Part shown: in pieces, positions 1 to 8,502 of the stretch
How the letters are laid out: every line of letters begins with the position of its first letter
How positions within the stretch are numbered: position 1 is the stretch's first letter
Assembly (NCBI RefSeq): GCF_000429945.1
Contig: NZ_AUCV01000039.1
Span: forward strand, 1-60,293
Reading direction: 5' to 3'
Length of the DNA: 60,293 nt
Source: Desulfogranum japonicum DSM 18378
Lineage (GTDB): Bacteria > Desulfobacterota > Desulfobulbia > Desulfobulbales > Desulfobulbaceae
Made by a program: the position numbers and the translations under genes
Notes under the pieces: model-generated
The model's input: the letters and a program-made list of their open reading frames with translations, nothing else
Database searches by the model: none
Told to the model about the DNA's origin: nothing

Positions 1-253
1 GCATTGAGTGAGGATTTTCAATCGATTTGCCCGTTACCGAGGCAAAAGACGCAAAAATCTTTTGTCAGAACACTGCTACGCATGGTCGCGTAGGGGAATC
101 TACTCATAGGTGAGACGAATAAGCTTGGAGATTTACTGCATTTGTAACTGGTACAGGGTGCCTGAAGTTTTTGCAAACAGGCTGGCTACGTATTGGGTCA
201 TATGTAAAGCCAGGCTGATCGCGGAAAGGTCTTTGCGCTGTGAGCAGTTACGT
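1..253 (+). other. Window edge, possible 3' end of a gene
   Basis: The first forward frame is open from base 1 to a TAG at 91-93, giving 30 codons that could be the tail of a gene starting outside the window. The other two forward frames close within the first nine bases. Nothing in the short peptide is recognisable, so this is only a possibility. From 94 to 253 I see no gene or clear regulatory structure. Confidence 0.15.
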
Positions 254-1159
254 TTAATCAATAGATCTTGAATGAGTAGATGCTCCTTTGGCATAAAGAA
301 GCAATCCCAATGAGCATCCCAATATGCCTATACCTTCGTGCAGGATAAGTGGTTCCTGCAGAAATATCCAGGCAAGTATTGATGTCATAACCGGTACTGT
401 GGACATAAAGAGTGCTACAGTCATAGTACCGAGGTGACGGATGGCATAGGCCACGCAAGTTAACGCGATTATATTGACTAAAATTCCCTGATACAGAGAT
501 TGGCAGATGATATCGTTAATGTTGGCAGTGGTGAGAGATGTTGGCAGAAAAAACCATATCGGCAGAAAAAGGCCTACATTAATTACCGGCACGACAAGAA
601 GAACATCTTTCCAGGTAAAATGCCAAAGTCTTACGCCTGTCATATGTATCGTATAGATTGAGGCTGCACCAAGGAGGAATACAATACCCGTGAGATGGTC
701 CCTGGAAAAGATATCTGAACCGGCCATGATAAGATTGGCCAGGCATATTAATACAACCGCTGCCCACTGCCTGATGTATAGCTTTTGTCGAAATATACAC
801 CATGCAACTATTGCTCCCATAACAGGTAACATCCCGTTAACAAGTACGCCCGCATGGGCGGCCTTTATTTTCTGTAAACCATAAAATGATAACATGGTAT
901 ACGGAAAGCCCACCCCCACTCCAACGAACAGGTATTGGTAAAAACGAAATTTTGCCCATGGATACGTCAACAGCCAGGGTGAAACACAGAGTAGTGCTGT
1001 ACAATATCGGAGTAAAGTGATATCAGCCGGTAGCAGGTTGGTATGAACACCATAGCGTGAAATGGTAATCCAGCCAGACCAGATGCATACCACAAGGGTG
1101 GCTGCTAAATACGGAATTGCCTTATTTGTATTTTGATGGAAAGGGTACAGGGAAATCAC
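254..1159 (-). CDS. EamA/DMT-family inner-membrane transporter
   Basis: This 301-residue protein is almost wholly hydrophobic, with about ten predicted membrane helices arranged as two repeats of five, which is the drug/metabolite transporter (EamA, RhaT-like) layout. Family-typical stretches include a charged first-helix boundary (SGWITISRYG near residue 29), the end of the first repeat (VNGMLPVMGAIVAW near residue 107) and its second-repeat counterpart (MSTVPVMTSILAWIFLQE near residue 250). The family exports or imports small metabolites across the inner membrane, and the substrate cannot be read from sequence. The start is a GTG at 1159 with no strong ribosome site. It stands alone; coaD lies upstream on the same strand about 240 bases away. 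Confidence 0.8.
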   Translation of the reverse strand: MISLYPFHQNTNKAIPYLAATLVVCIWSGWITISRYGVHTNLLPADITLLRYCTALLCVSPWLLTYPWAKFRFYQYLFVGVGVGFPYTMLSFYGLQKIKAAHAGVLVNGMLPVMGAIVAWCIFRQKLYIRQWAAVVLICLANLIMAGSDIFSRDHLTGIVFLLGAASIYTIHMTGVRLWHFTWKDVLLVVPVINVGLFLPIWFFLPTSLTTANINDIICQSLYQGILVNIIALTCVAYAIRHLGTMTVALFMSTVPVMTSILAWIFLQEPLILHEGIGILGCSLGLLLYAKGASTHSRSID

Positions 1160-1400
1160 ATGGTATGTTTGGGTGGAATTTTTTCGTGTCTAGTTTGTAC
1201 ATGGGAGAGTCTGGAATAAACTGCCGTTCATAGAGCGATTCTCCGGTGATAGAAAAAATGTGCTTGAAATCAGAAGATGTATTTGTGATCAACTGCTGAG
1301 TGATGAGTTATCGTTTGTCTGCTGGAAGGGAAACCGTCCATAGCAAGAGCAGTTTGCGGCATGAGGCAAGTTGCTATTCTTGTGCAGTAATATATATGCA

Positions 1401-1910
1401 TCAAAAGAGATGTCTGCTTCTTTGCCCGCCAAATTTTTTTAACATACGCCGGTACACAGGTTCTGGGACATATTGTTTGATAATTTCCTCCCAGCAGTCA
1501 GCTCCGACCAATCCTTTAACCAGACTGGAACTGACTTCCACCAGATCGCGGGGTGACATCATGAATATGGTCTGAATGTTGTTATTTATGTTGCTATTCA
1601 CGTAGCGCATGCCACGTTCGTATGTGTAGTCCCCCTCGTTGCGAATACCTCTGAAAATATAATCTGCACCTACCGATTCGGCGTATTTTACTAAAAACTT
1701 ATTTTCAATGGTCACTACTGTTACATTGGTGTGTCCCTCACACAGTTCCATAATCATTTCAAGACGTTCGTCTAAAGTAAATGAATAGTGTTTGTGTGCA
1801 TTTTCTCCTACGGCGATGAAAAATTTATCAAACAGTTTCATCCCCTGTTCGAACATCCACAGGTGTCCATTGGTAGGAGGATCATAACTACCAGCGTAAA
1901 TACCAATCAT
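1401..1910 (-). CDS. coaD: Phosphopantetheine adenylyltransferase (CoaD)
   Basis: This enzyme transfers AMP from ATP to 4'-phosphopantetheine, the penultimate step of coenzyme A synthesis. The 169-residue length fits CoaD. The nucleotidyltransferase signature GSYDPPTNGH is at residues 7-16, so the T/HxGH-type site is present. The family motif RGIRNEGDYTYE is near residue 86, and the C-terminal SSSLVK block that binds ATP phosphates is near residue 127. The RGIRNEGDYTYE block differs slightly from the usual RGLR(A)xSDFEYE, so a related nucleotidyltransferase is possible, but CoaD is the best reading. CoaBC, which supplies its substrate, is encoded elsewhere in the window at 26242-27462. Confidence 0.85.
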   Translation of the reverse strand: MIGIYAGSYDPPTNGHLWMFEQGMKLFDKFFIAVGENAHKHYSFTLDERLEMIMELCEGHTNVTVVTIENKFLVKYAESVGADYIFRGIRNEGDYTYERGMRYVNSNINNNIQTIFMMSPRDLVEVSSSLVKGLVGADCWEEIIKQYVPEPVYRRMLKKFGGQRSRHLF

Positions 1911-2205
1911 ATCTGCGCCTGATCAAAATTTTTTTACTGAACAGATTTTCCCACTTCCCCAGGTGAGCCTTTTAGATGGTGAGCGAACCTACTCAGTGTT
2001 TTCACAGCTGTCAATGTTTACCCGGATATGTTGTGATTTTTTTAAAGTCATCTCAATGACAGGATCAAATATGAGAGTCTTTTGACTTGGGAAGAGGGAA
2101 GACGTACAATGTTATTGAGTGGGTTTTCGTCTTTGTCATTCTATCTGCTTTGTCTTTGTAAAAGGCAAAGATTCTCTTGGATCGTCGCTATATTGAGAAC
2201 GTTCT

Positions 2206-2394
2206 ATGGAAAAACCAGACTATCTCACCAATGAACACCTTGTCTACTTTGATAACCTGTTGGATGAAGCCAAAATGTCTTCATTTACGGCTAGTCAACT
2301 CTTTATGCACCGTTTTCCGACCTTGAGCCTTGACCAGGTCAATACCATCCTTACATATTGGCTCTATAGCTATTCAGAAAGAAAACATTTTTGA
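2206..2394 (+). CDS. Small uncharacterised protein
   Basis: This is a 62-residue ORF with an ATG start and no cysteines or membrane segment. The sequence is amphipathic and aromatic-rich, with a likely helical pair (residues 8-28 and 38-56). I do not recognise a family. Nothing overlaps it on the other strand, and it sits alone between coaD (divergent) and the VanY-like gene. The ribosome site is weak, so coding status is plausible rather than certain. Confidence 0.4.
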   Translation: MEKPDYLTNEHLVYFDNLLDEAKMSSFTASQLFMHRFPTLSLDQVNTILTYWLYSYSERKHF

Positions 2395-2745
2395 TGTGCC
2401 TTTTTTAGGGAAGTGGCAAAAAATACTTGTCATATTTTGTCGGGTTCTCAACTCATTCTTGTAACTGTTTCAAAGGCTTACTGCAGTCAGTATGTAATCA
2501 TTGCGGCAGTCATGCGAATGAGCCAGTATCTTGTGCACTTTTTTTGGATAATTAAGTTTTTCTGCAACTCTTAAAATCGGGAAAATTATGTTAGTTCTCT
2601 GGAACTTATGAAAAATATTATGTAAATTGGGTGGAGCCTAACTGGCCGAAGTAAAGAAGGTTATTGCTCCTTTGTGCATGGAGTTTTTTTGACATCGAGT
2701 ATGTAAGATCTATCTTGGCATGTAGTAATGCCCTGGTGACTGACA
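2395..2745. other. Intergenic region, no clear content
   Basis: This stretch of about 350 bases is AT-rich and contains no ORF worth reporting. I see no strong terminator hairpin with a T-run and no recognisable riboswitch. It presumably holds the promoter of the downstream peptidase gene. Confidence 0.3.
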
Positions 2746-3540
2746 TTGTTTCGTAACATTCGGATTACCTATATGTTCTATTTATTAGTTTTTCTTGATC
2801 GGAAGCTAACGCATTTGTTTAGCCTATTTTTCCCTCTTTTATTGCTGTCTTGTACAGGTAGTCTGCAGCAATCCACCTCTCAGTCGGCATCAAAAGTTGT
2901 GCCCGAAATACAAGCACAGACCATTAAAAGGCAAGCTCCTCAACATGAAGAATTAACCAAGGAAACAATTCCTGAACTGGATTCTAGCACGGTTAAAAAT
3001 GTTGCATCCGGAACAGACACGAAAGAACACCTCCTGCTTAGAGGGCAGGAATATGAAATTCCTAGGCAGTGGATGGGCAAAAGGCTTGCTTCCCCTGTTT
3101 TTACTGCTGCTGATTTGGAGATGATTCCCAAAGATTTGACCTTTAATGGTACAAAACTCTTCTTGCTTCCTGAAGCTAATGTGGCCCTGCAAAAAATGGC
3201 AGAGGCTGCATCTGCCAATGGTTTACATCTGAAAGTACATTCTTCGTATAGGAGTGAGTGGTTTCAGCGAAAAATTTTCCTTAAAATGATGAAAGAAGGG
3301 CGTCCTTTCGAAGATATTGTCAGATACGTGGCTCCTCCTGGATATTCTGAGCATATGCTCGGGACTGTTGTAGACTTTTATCCAAGTAATTGGGAGTTTG
3401 CCCAAACAGCAGCTTACAGTTGGCTACAACAACATGCTGAGGAATTTGGTTTTTATGAGAGTTATCCTCAAGACCAACCTGAAGATATGCCCTGGGAAGC
3501 ATGGCACTGGCGATGGTTTCCGTCCGATCTCAGTAATTAA
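2746..3540 (+). CDS. VanY-type D-alanyl-D-alanine carboxypeptidase lipoprotein (peptidase M15B)
   Basis: This predicted periplasmic zinc peptidase trims the terminal D-Ala from peptidoglycan stem peptides. The N-terminus has a hydrophobic segment ending in the lipobox LLLLSC (cysteine near residue 36), so it is probably an anchored lipoprotein, followed by a low-complexity linker to about residue 95. The catalytic M15B domain follows. It shows SSYRSEWFQ near residue 165, the metal-binding PPGYSEHMLGTVVDF near residue 200 (His and Asp ligands), and EAWHWRWF near the C-terminus carrying the general-base Glu and third His ligand. The longest reading starts at a TTG at 2746. An in-frame ATG at 2773 gives a more normal signal peptide and may be the real start. 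Confidence 0.8.
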   Translation: MFRNIRITYMFYLLVFLDRKLTHLFSLFFPLLLLSCTGSLQQSTSQSASKVVPEIQAQTIKRQAPQHEELTKETIPELDSSTVKNVASGTDTKEHLLLRGQEYEIPRQWMGKRLASPVFTAADLEMIPKDLTFNGTKLFLLPEANVALQKMAEAASANGLHLKVHSSYRSEWFQRKIFLKMMKEGRPFEDIVRYVAPPGYSEHMLGTVVDFYPSNWEFAQTAAYSWLQQHAEEFGFYESYPQDQPEDMPWEAWHWRWFPSDLSN

Positions 3541-3636
3541 GGGACGCGGGAAAAGTGAGAATGAGTTGAGAGAGCAATAGGATAGGATACATTATTTTGT
3601 CCGTGACCCTAAAGCCTCTGAATAGGCATAATTGTT

Positions 3637-3787
3637 AGGAGCCTGTCGGAGAAAGCTCTTTTACCTTATATTTATGTTATTTTTCAGAAAATCAATGCTT
3701 GCAATATCCAAGTATATGGCTGTGCTTGATTGATTTCCTGAAAATATCTTAATCTGAGAAAAAATAGCAATTCTCCGACAGACTCCT
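3637..3787. mobile_element. MITE-like element, copy 1
   Basis: This 151-base non-coding element has nearly perfect 17-base terminal inverted repeats: AGGAGCCTGTCGGAGAA at 3637-3653 and TTCTCCGACAGACTCCT at 3771-3787. An inner inverted pair (TCAGAAAATCAA against TTGATTTCCTGA) lets the whole unit fold into a long imperfect hairpin. A near-identical copy lies at 35992-36136. The structure fits a miniature inverted-repeat transposable element mobilised by a transposase encoded elsewhere. It lies between the VanY-like gene and thiD, about 140 bases before thiD. Confidence 0.8.
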
Positions 3788-3925
3788 AGGTTTAGTATTT
3801 TAAATATATATTCAGTGTGCTATTTCCTCCCTGACACAGTAGATGATGTGGAGTAAAAAAGGGATAAAGCAAATACTCCTGAAACCTGAATACGGCTGTT
3901 TCGTGTTTTCTTTCGAATAGCAGCC

Positions 3926-4747
3926 ATGGATCTAACCATGACAAAGACATATCGACGAGTATTGACCATAGCTGGTTCTGACAGTGGAGGCGGTGCTGGA
4001 ATTCAAGCTGACTTAAAAACCATATCTGCAAACGGCTGTTACGCCATGAGTGTTATTACTGCTCTGACAGCACAAAACACTGTCGGTGTAACGGGAATTC
4101 ATCCTGTCCCGGTGGATTTTGTCTGTGAGCAGCTGGACGCTGTCCTTTCCGATATAGGTGTGGATGCCATTAAGATAGGCATGCTGTTTTCTCCTGAACT
4201 TATCATCGGTATAGCTGACAAGTTACGTTCATTTGAGGTTGATACAATAGTCCTTGACCCGGTAATGGTTGCCCAGAGTGGTGACAAACTGTTGCAGGAT
4301 GAAGCCATTGATGCCTTAAAGCAGCATTTGATTCCAATGGCAACACTTATTACACCCAACCTTCCAGAGGCCTCTGAACTGCTCGGGTACCGCATTACTT
4401 CTTTGGACATGCCGGATCTGGCTGCCAGGCAACTTTGTGAGCTGGGATGCCGTCACGTACTGCTTAAAGGAGGACATTTGGAGACAGAAAATAGTGACGA
4501 CTGTCTGTATAACGGTCTGAATAATGAGATAACATTTTTCCCTGCTAAGCGTATTACAACCAACAACAATCATGGTACAGGTTGCACGCTGTCTTCAGCC
4601 ATTGCCTCGCAGTTAGCTCTTGGGAAAACAGTAGAAAATGCGGTTGCTGAGGCAAAACAGTATGTTCATGGCGCGATCCAGGCTGGCGCCGAATATACAA
4701 TAGGTCATGGACATGGTCCTGTTCATCACTTCTATCGTTTTTATTGA
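3926..4747 (+). CDS. thiD: Hydroxymethylpyrimidine (phosphate) kinase ThiD
   Basis: This enzyme phosphorylates HMP and HMP-phosphate to HMP-diphosphate, the pyrimidine half of thiamine. The protein has 273 residues, typical for ThiD. Diagnostic features are the N-terminal TIAGSDSGGGAGIQADLK block (residues 14-31), VLDPVMVAQSG near residue 111, TPNLPEASEL near residue 151, and the ribokinase-family anion hole and catalytic Asp region NNHGTGCTLSSAIA near residue 214. The ATG at 3926 is used here; an ATG four codons later is possible. It is followed within about 30 bases by three transporter genes, so all four are probably one thiamine-precursor operon. No TPP riboswitch is visible upstream. Confidence 0.92.
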   Translation: MDLTMTKTYRRVLTIAGSDSGGGAGIQADLKTISANGCYAMSVITALTAQNTVGVTGIHPVPVDFVCEQLDAVLSDIGVDAIKIGMLFSPELIIGIADKLRSFEVDTIVLDPVMVAQSGDKLLQDEAIDALKQHLIPMATLITPNLPEASELLGYRITSLDMPDLAARQLCELGCRHVLLKGGHLETENSDDCLYNGLNNEITFFPAKRITTNNNHGTGCTLSSAIASQLALGKTVENAVAEAKQYVHGAIQAGAEYTIGHGHGPVHHFYRFY

Positions 4748-4779
4748 AATGTTTGAAGTTGAGTTCTGGAATGTACAAT

Positions 4780-5520
4780 ATGAGTGCTCCTGCGGTACGT
4801 TTTCAAAAAGTTGGCCTTGTCTTAGGCAGGCAAACAATTTTTCGAGACCTGACTCTCGATCTCCCTGCCGGTAAATGCAGTTGCCTGTTAGGTCCAAGTG
4901 GGTGCGGTAAATCAACTTTACTCAGATTGATTTCCGGAGATCCTTCGTATGCGTATAGTGGAGACCTCATCATCGGCACAGATCCACATCAGCAGCATAA
5001 GGTGGCATGGATGAGCCAGAATGATCTTTTGCTGCCGTGGATGACATTGCAGGATAATGTTTTGCTGGGCAGCAAGTTGCGGGGTGAAGTAACTGAAGAG
5101 AGGCAGGCTCTCGCTGCAGAACTTATTGAAAAAGCGGGGCTAAAGGGGTGCGAACAGGCTCTTCCCAAGCAATTGTCTGGAGGAATGAGGCAACGCGGAG
5201 CTCTGTTAAGAACACTGATGGAAGAGTGTTCCATCTTGCTGATGGATGAACCATTTTCAGCATTGGATGCATTGACCAGAGTGAAATTGCAGAATCTTTC
5301 AGCTGAAATGATTAAGGGAACGACAACGGTGCTTGTCACCCATGACCCAATGGAAGCATTACGTATGGGGCAGGTTGTTCTGGTGCTGTCAAAAGCACCC
5401 GCATCTGTGTGCAGCATTCTTGAATTGGATGGAGAACCGCCCCGTGACCCGGATGATGTGGAAATTCATAAGCACTACGGCCCATTGCTTCATCAACTGA
5501 TGCAGGAAAGCGTATTGTGA
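4780..5520 (+). CDS. thiZ: ABC transporter ATPase, ThiZ-like (HMP uptake)
   Basis: This is the cytoplasmic ATPase of an importer in the nitrate/taurine/HMP group. Walker A is GPSGCGKST near residue 38, the Q-loop lies around WMSQNDLLLPWM, the signature is LSGGMRQR, Walker B is ILLMDEPFSALD, and the switch His is in LVTHDP. The LPWMTLQDNV stretch is typical of the ThiZ/SsuB/TauB subgroup. The reading frame opens at a TTG at 4744, but the sensible starts are ATG at 4771 or 4780; the latter has GGA at a good distance. The stop overlaps the permease start by four bases (GTGA), so translation is coupled. Substrate assignment rests on thiD and the ThiY-like binding protein next to it. Confidence 0.8.
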   Translation: MSAPAVRFQKVGLVLGRQTIFRDLTLDLPAGKCSCLLGPSGCGKSTLLRLISGDPSYAYSGDLIIGTDPHQQHKVAWMSQNDLLLPWMTLQDNVLLGSKLRGEVTEERQALAAELIEKAGLKGCEQALPKQLSGGMRQRGALLRTLMEECSILLMDEPFSALDALTRVKLQNLSAEMIKGTTTVLVTHDPMEALRMGQVVLVLSKAPASVCSILELDGEPPRDPDDVEIHKHYGPLLHQLMQESVL

Positions 5521-6269
5521 AGTTAGCTCGATTCATTATTCTTGCTTTCAGCAGCCTGTTGTTGTGGCAGGTCTTGGTTTGGAGCACGGGCATCCCCGTT
5601 TACATTCTGCCTGGCCCATGGGTAGTATACAAGGCAATTATTAGTCACTGGTCACCATTAATCCAGCATTTGGGCACCACTTTTATGGAAATTGTGCTTG
5701 GTCTGGTCTTTGGTATTGTTTTAGGCAGTTGTTCTGCACTTGCCATGACACTGCTGCCGGGGTTGCGAAGGTGGATGCTTCCAATGTTGGTAGTCAGTCA
5801 GGCTGTACCTGTGTTTGCCCTGGCGCCAATTTTAGTGTTGTGGCTTGGGTATGGCATGGGATCCAAAGTGGCCATGGCTGTGCTCATTATCTATTTTCCG
5901 GTCACCTCTTCTTTCTTTTATGGGATGCAGCGTACAAATCCTGACCTTCTGGAACTTGCCAGGGTTATGGAGGCCAAACAGCTTGCTGTTTTTCGCTTTA
6001 TTATTATTCCTGCTGCAATGCCTGCCTTTGCATCAGGGGTCAGGGTTGCTGCAGCTGTTGCCCCTATTGGTGCCATTGTGGGAGAGTGGGTGGGATCCAG
6101 TTCCGGGCTAGGGTTTTATATGCTGCATGCCAATGCCCGAATGCAGGTTGATGTTATGTTTGCAGCATTGACCTTGCTTGCCGCAGTTTCCTTGACTTTA
6201 TATTTTAGCATTGATTTTTTACTCTCTAAAATCCTCTATTGGGAATCAAAACAGGGATATATGATATGA
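5517..6269 (+). CDS. thiX: ABC transporter permease, ThiX-like
   Basis: This 250-residue inner-membrane protein has about six helices and belongs to the binding-protein-dependent permease family. The coupling (EAA-like) loop is visible as ELARVMEAKQLAVFRFIIIPAAMP, split across residues 142-165, followed by VAAAVAPIGAIVGEWVG. Such permeases form a dimer that passes substrate from the periplasmic binding protein. It starts with GTG at 5517 inside the ATPase stop, and its own stop overlaps the ATG of the binding protein (ATGA at 6266). The tight packing supports a single three-subunit importer for hydroxymethylpyrimidine or a breakdown product. Confidence 0.8.
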   Translation: MKLARFIILAFSSLLLWQVLVWSTGIPVYILPGPWVVYKAIISHWSPLIQHLGTTFMEIVLGLVFGIVLGSCSALAMTLLPGLRRWMLPMLVVSQAVPVFALAPILVLWLGYGMGSKVAMAVLIIYFPVTSSFFYGMQRTNPDLLELARVMEAKQLAVFRFIIIPAAMPAFASGVRVAAAVAPIGAIVGEWVGSSSGLGFYMLHANARMQVDVMFAALTLLAAVSLTLYFSIDFLLSKILYWESKQGYMI

Positions 6270-7216
6270 AAAAATCCTTAATTGTATTTGTTTGCGGTAT
6301 CTGGGCGCTGTGTACGATGAGTATGCCTGTACATGCACAAGAGAAGGTAACTGTTCTTCTCGACTGGTTTGTTAATCCTGATCATGCCCCACTTTTTATT
6401 GCTTTGGAACAAGGTTATTTTAAAGAGAAAGGCCTTGATGTCGAGCTCATTTCACCGTCAAACCCTAATGATCCTCCTAAGCTTGTAGCGGCTGGTAAGG
6501 CAGATATTGCTGTTTCCTATCAGCATCAGCATCAGATGCAGGTTGATCAGGGGCTCCCGTTGGTTAGAATTGCCACGTTGATAGCGACTCCACTAAATTC
6601 TCTGGTAGTGTTAGATGACGGCCCCATTAAAACCATTGCAGACCTCAAAGGTAAAACCATAGGGTATTCTGTAGGTGGTTTTGAAACTGTGTTGCTCAAA
6701 GTTATGCTGGAGAAACATAATTTGACCTTGGATGATGTCACTCTGGTGAATGTGAATTTTTCGCTTTCTCCGAGCCTGTTCACCGGTCAAGCTGATGGAG
6801 TCATTGGGGCTTTCAGAAACTTTGAGATTAACCAAATGGCGATAGAAAAGCGACCAGGGCGAGCATTTTATGTAGAAGAATATGGTATCCCTGCATATGA
6901 CGAGCTTATTCTCGTGGCCAATAAGAAATCACTGGCTGATCCTAAATTGCGTAAATTTGTTGATGCTCTGGAGCAAGGCGTGCAGTATCTGGTCAACCAT
7001 CCTCAGCAAAGTTGGCAGCTATTTATCAAGGGAAATCGTTCGGATCTGGATGACGAATTAAATAGACTGGCCTGGAAAGATACGTTACCGCGTTTTGCGC
7101 TGCGCCCTGGCGCACTTGATAAAAAACGGTATAAACGTTTTGCTGAGTTTATGCTTCAACAGCAGACAGTTAAAAATGTTCCTCCCATGGAAGAATGGGC
7201 AGTGGAACTCGATTGA
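6266..7216 (+). CDS. thiY: HMP/thiamine-precursor-binding periplasmic protein, ThiY-like (NMT1/THI5 family)
   Basis: This is the periplasmic solute-binding subunit of the importer. A cleavable signal peptide of about 24 residues ends at PVHAQE. The mature domain begins with VTVLLDWFVNPDHAPLFIA, the hallmark of the NMT1/THI5-like and ThiY group, in which the Trp/Asn/His region contacts the pyrimidine. IGYSVGGFETVLLK and an FRNFEINQMA block also match that group. The reading frame extends upstream to 6239, but the ATG at 6266 fits a GGGA ribosome site and a four-base overlap with the permease stop. The substrate could be HMP or formylaminopyrimidine. Confidence 0.82.
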   Translation: MKKSLIVFVCGIWALCTMSMPVHAQEKVTVLLDWFVNPDHAPLFIALEQGYFKEKGLDVELISPSNPNDPPKLVAAGKADIAVSYQHQHQMQVDQGLPLVRIATLIATPLNSLVVLDDGPIKTIADLKGKTIGYSVGGFETVLLKVMLEKHNLTLDDVTLVNVNFSLSPSLFTGQADGVIGAFRNFEINQMAIEKRPGRAFYVEEYGIPAYDELILVANKKSLADPKLRKFVDALEQGVQYLVNHPQQSWQLFIKGNRSDLDDELNRLAWKDTLPRFALRPGALDKKRYKRFAEFMLQQQTVKNVPPMEEWAVELD

Positions 7217-7294
7217 TGAATGGACAGAAAGGCAGAGATTTATCTGTTTTTCCTTTTTGAATTGTTTTTGTTTGTACCGCGTTTGAAAAGATTT

Positions 7295-7336
7295 CGGGCA
7301 TAAAGTCATAGCTGCCATACTGCTGCTTTATGCCCG
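7295..7336. terminator. Hairpin between convergent genes, probable bidirectional terminator
   Basis: A perfect 11-base inverted repeat, CGGGCATAAAG (7295-7305) and CTTTATGCCCG (7326-7336), encloses a 20-base loop. It lies between the end of the thi operon and the end of the convergent gene at 7393. No long T-run follows immediately on either strand, so efficient intrinsic termination is uncertain. Confidence 0.5.
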
Positions 7337-7392
7337 GATGAAGGTCAGGTTTTTGAGGTCTTTTTTTTAAGGTCATGAGAAAACTTGGGATG

Positions 7393-8250
7393 TTAAGAAG
7401 TGACCATGGCCTCAAAACAGTTTTTACAATGCTCTTCCATGTTCAGAATACACGCACGAAGGCCTTGTTGTATCGTGGTAAAATCATCATATTTCTGGCA
7501 AGATAATAACAACCCATACATACGGAGGACATTTTTTTCACCTAACCACTGGTCTAGAATTTGAACGGGGTAGTCTTCATCGATGGAAGATGGTGCAGGT
7601 TGATTCTGATAAAAGGCAAGTTCTCCCAAATAGGAGGCCAGGTCATTGAAGAGCTCCCATAGATTTTCACGCAAGGCCGGACTGTCTGTTGTTTTTGTTA
7701 ACTGCTCCAGGCGGTTAAGTACAGGTGTTGTTTGAATATTGATTCCACTGAATGTGTAGTGACCATCTTTTGGTGATTCCTCTCCATGTGTTTCGTGCCA
7801 GTTCATCAGCAAGTATGTTCGTGTACTGATTTTACGTGCCTGAAATTTTGTCCATAAAAGAAATTCAAAATAATAGGTCTGGATGAGTTTATCTTGATTA
7901 AAGGTGTAGAGATGCCCGTGATCTTTGAAAAAACGAAGGAAGTTATACAGGTGAATGAGCTCTTTGCTCAATGAGTAAACATATGAGATGCCCTGGATAA
8001 GTTCTTTGTTAAGAATGATTTTATGTTTTGCTGTGCGGTTGTTAGGAAAAATTACCACCCCACGATCATTTTCTGTGCCCAGAATACGTTCCGGGTCAAT
8101 AAACTCTTCGCATTCTGATTGAAAATTTTCTGTTCTAATGACAGGCAGATCTGTGGGAAGCGAAAAAATATCGAGCTCTTCTTGGGTAATAAACCGTAAC
8201 GCCTTTTGAATCTTCTTTTTTTCTTGACTGGAAAAATTAAAAAACTCCAT
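7393..8250 (-). CDS. Uncharacterised protein with degenerate metalloprotease-like core
   Basis: This 285-residue soluble protein is not confidently assignable. The ATG at 8250 has a good GAGGAA ribosome site, so I prefer it to the longer frame opening at 8295. Around residue 120 it has SLSKELIHLYNF, and about 40 residues on YYFEFLLWTKFQARK. This spacing recalls M78/IrrE-like zinc proteins, where HExxH is followed by a downstream E-x-x-AR. Here the first His is replaced by Lys (KELIH), so metal binding is doubtful. The C-terminus carries two nearby cysteines (HCKNCFE). The fold resemblance is my inference, and an unrelated helical protein remains possible. Confidence 0.55.
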   Translation of the reverse strand: MEFFNFSSQEKKKIQKALRFITQEELDIFSLPTDLPVIRTENFQSECEEFIDPERILGTENDRGVVIFPNNRTAKHKIILNKELIQGISYVYSLSKELIHLYNFLRFFKDHGHLYTFNQDKLIQTYYFEFLLWTKFQARKISTRTYLLMNWHETHGEESPKDGHYTFSGINIQTTPVLNRLEQLTKTTDSPALRENLWELFNDLASYLGELAFYQNQPAPSSIDEDYPVQILDQWLGEKNVLRMYGLLLSCQKYDDFTTIQQGLRACILNMEEHCKNCFEAMVTS

Positions 8251-8502
8251 GTTCTTCCTCGTTAGTGGGTATCGATCCTGAGATGAGGGATACAATCTTG
8301 ATTTTCAGAGGCTAAAGATGCCTTCTCTTAAGCAAGAGTCCTCATTATGGGCAGACTTGTATCTACAGGATTTAAAAATACTGCATTCACTGAAAAATTA
8401 CACTGTCTTATTGAGAGGCTTGAGTTTGGCGCATTATAAGTTGTTTATGGTACAATTCGACATGATATTTACAATGTAACAGCTCTATGGATTGCTAATA
8501 TA

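Noticed and set aside
238-251. 14-base string CTGTGAGCAGTTAC repeated at 60074-60087
   Set aside because: It is too short and the flanks differ, so it is likely coincidence rather than an attachment-site pair.
1300-1575. Forward ORF of 91 codons opposite coaD
   Set aside because: It is antisense to a clearly coding CoaD gene, with no ribosome site and no family resemblance.
3788-3925. Possible TPP riboswitch before thiD
   Set aside because: The conserved THI-box strings are not present in the leader.
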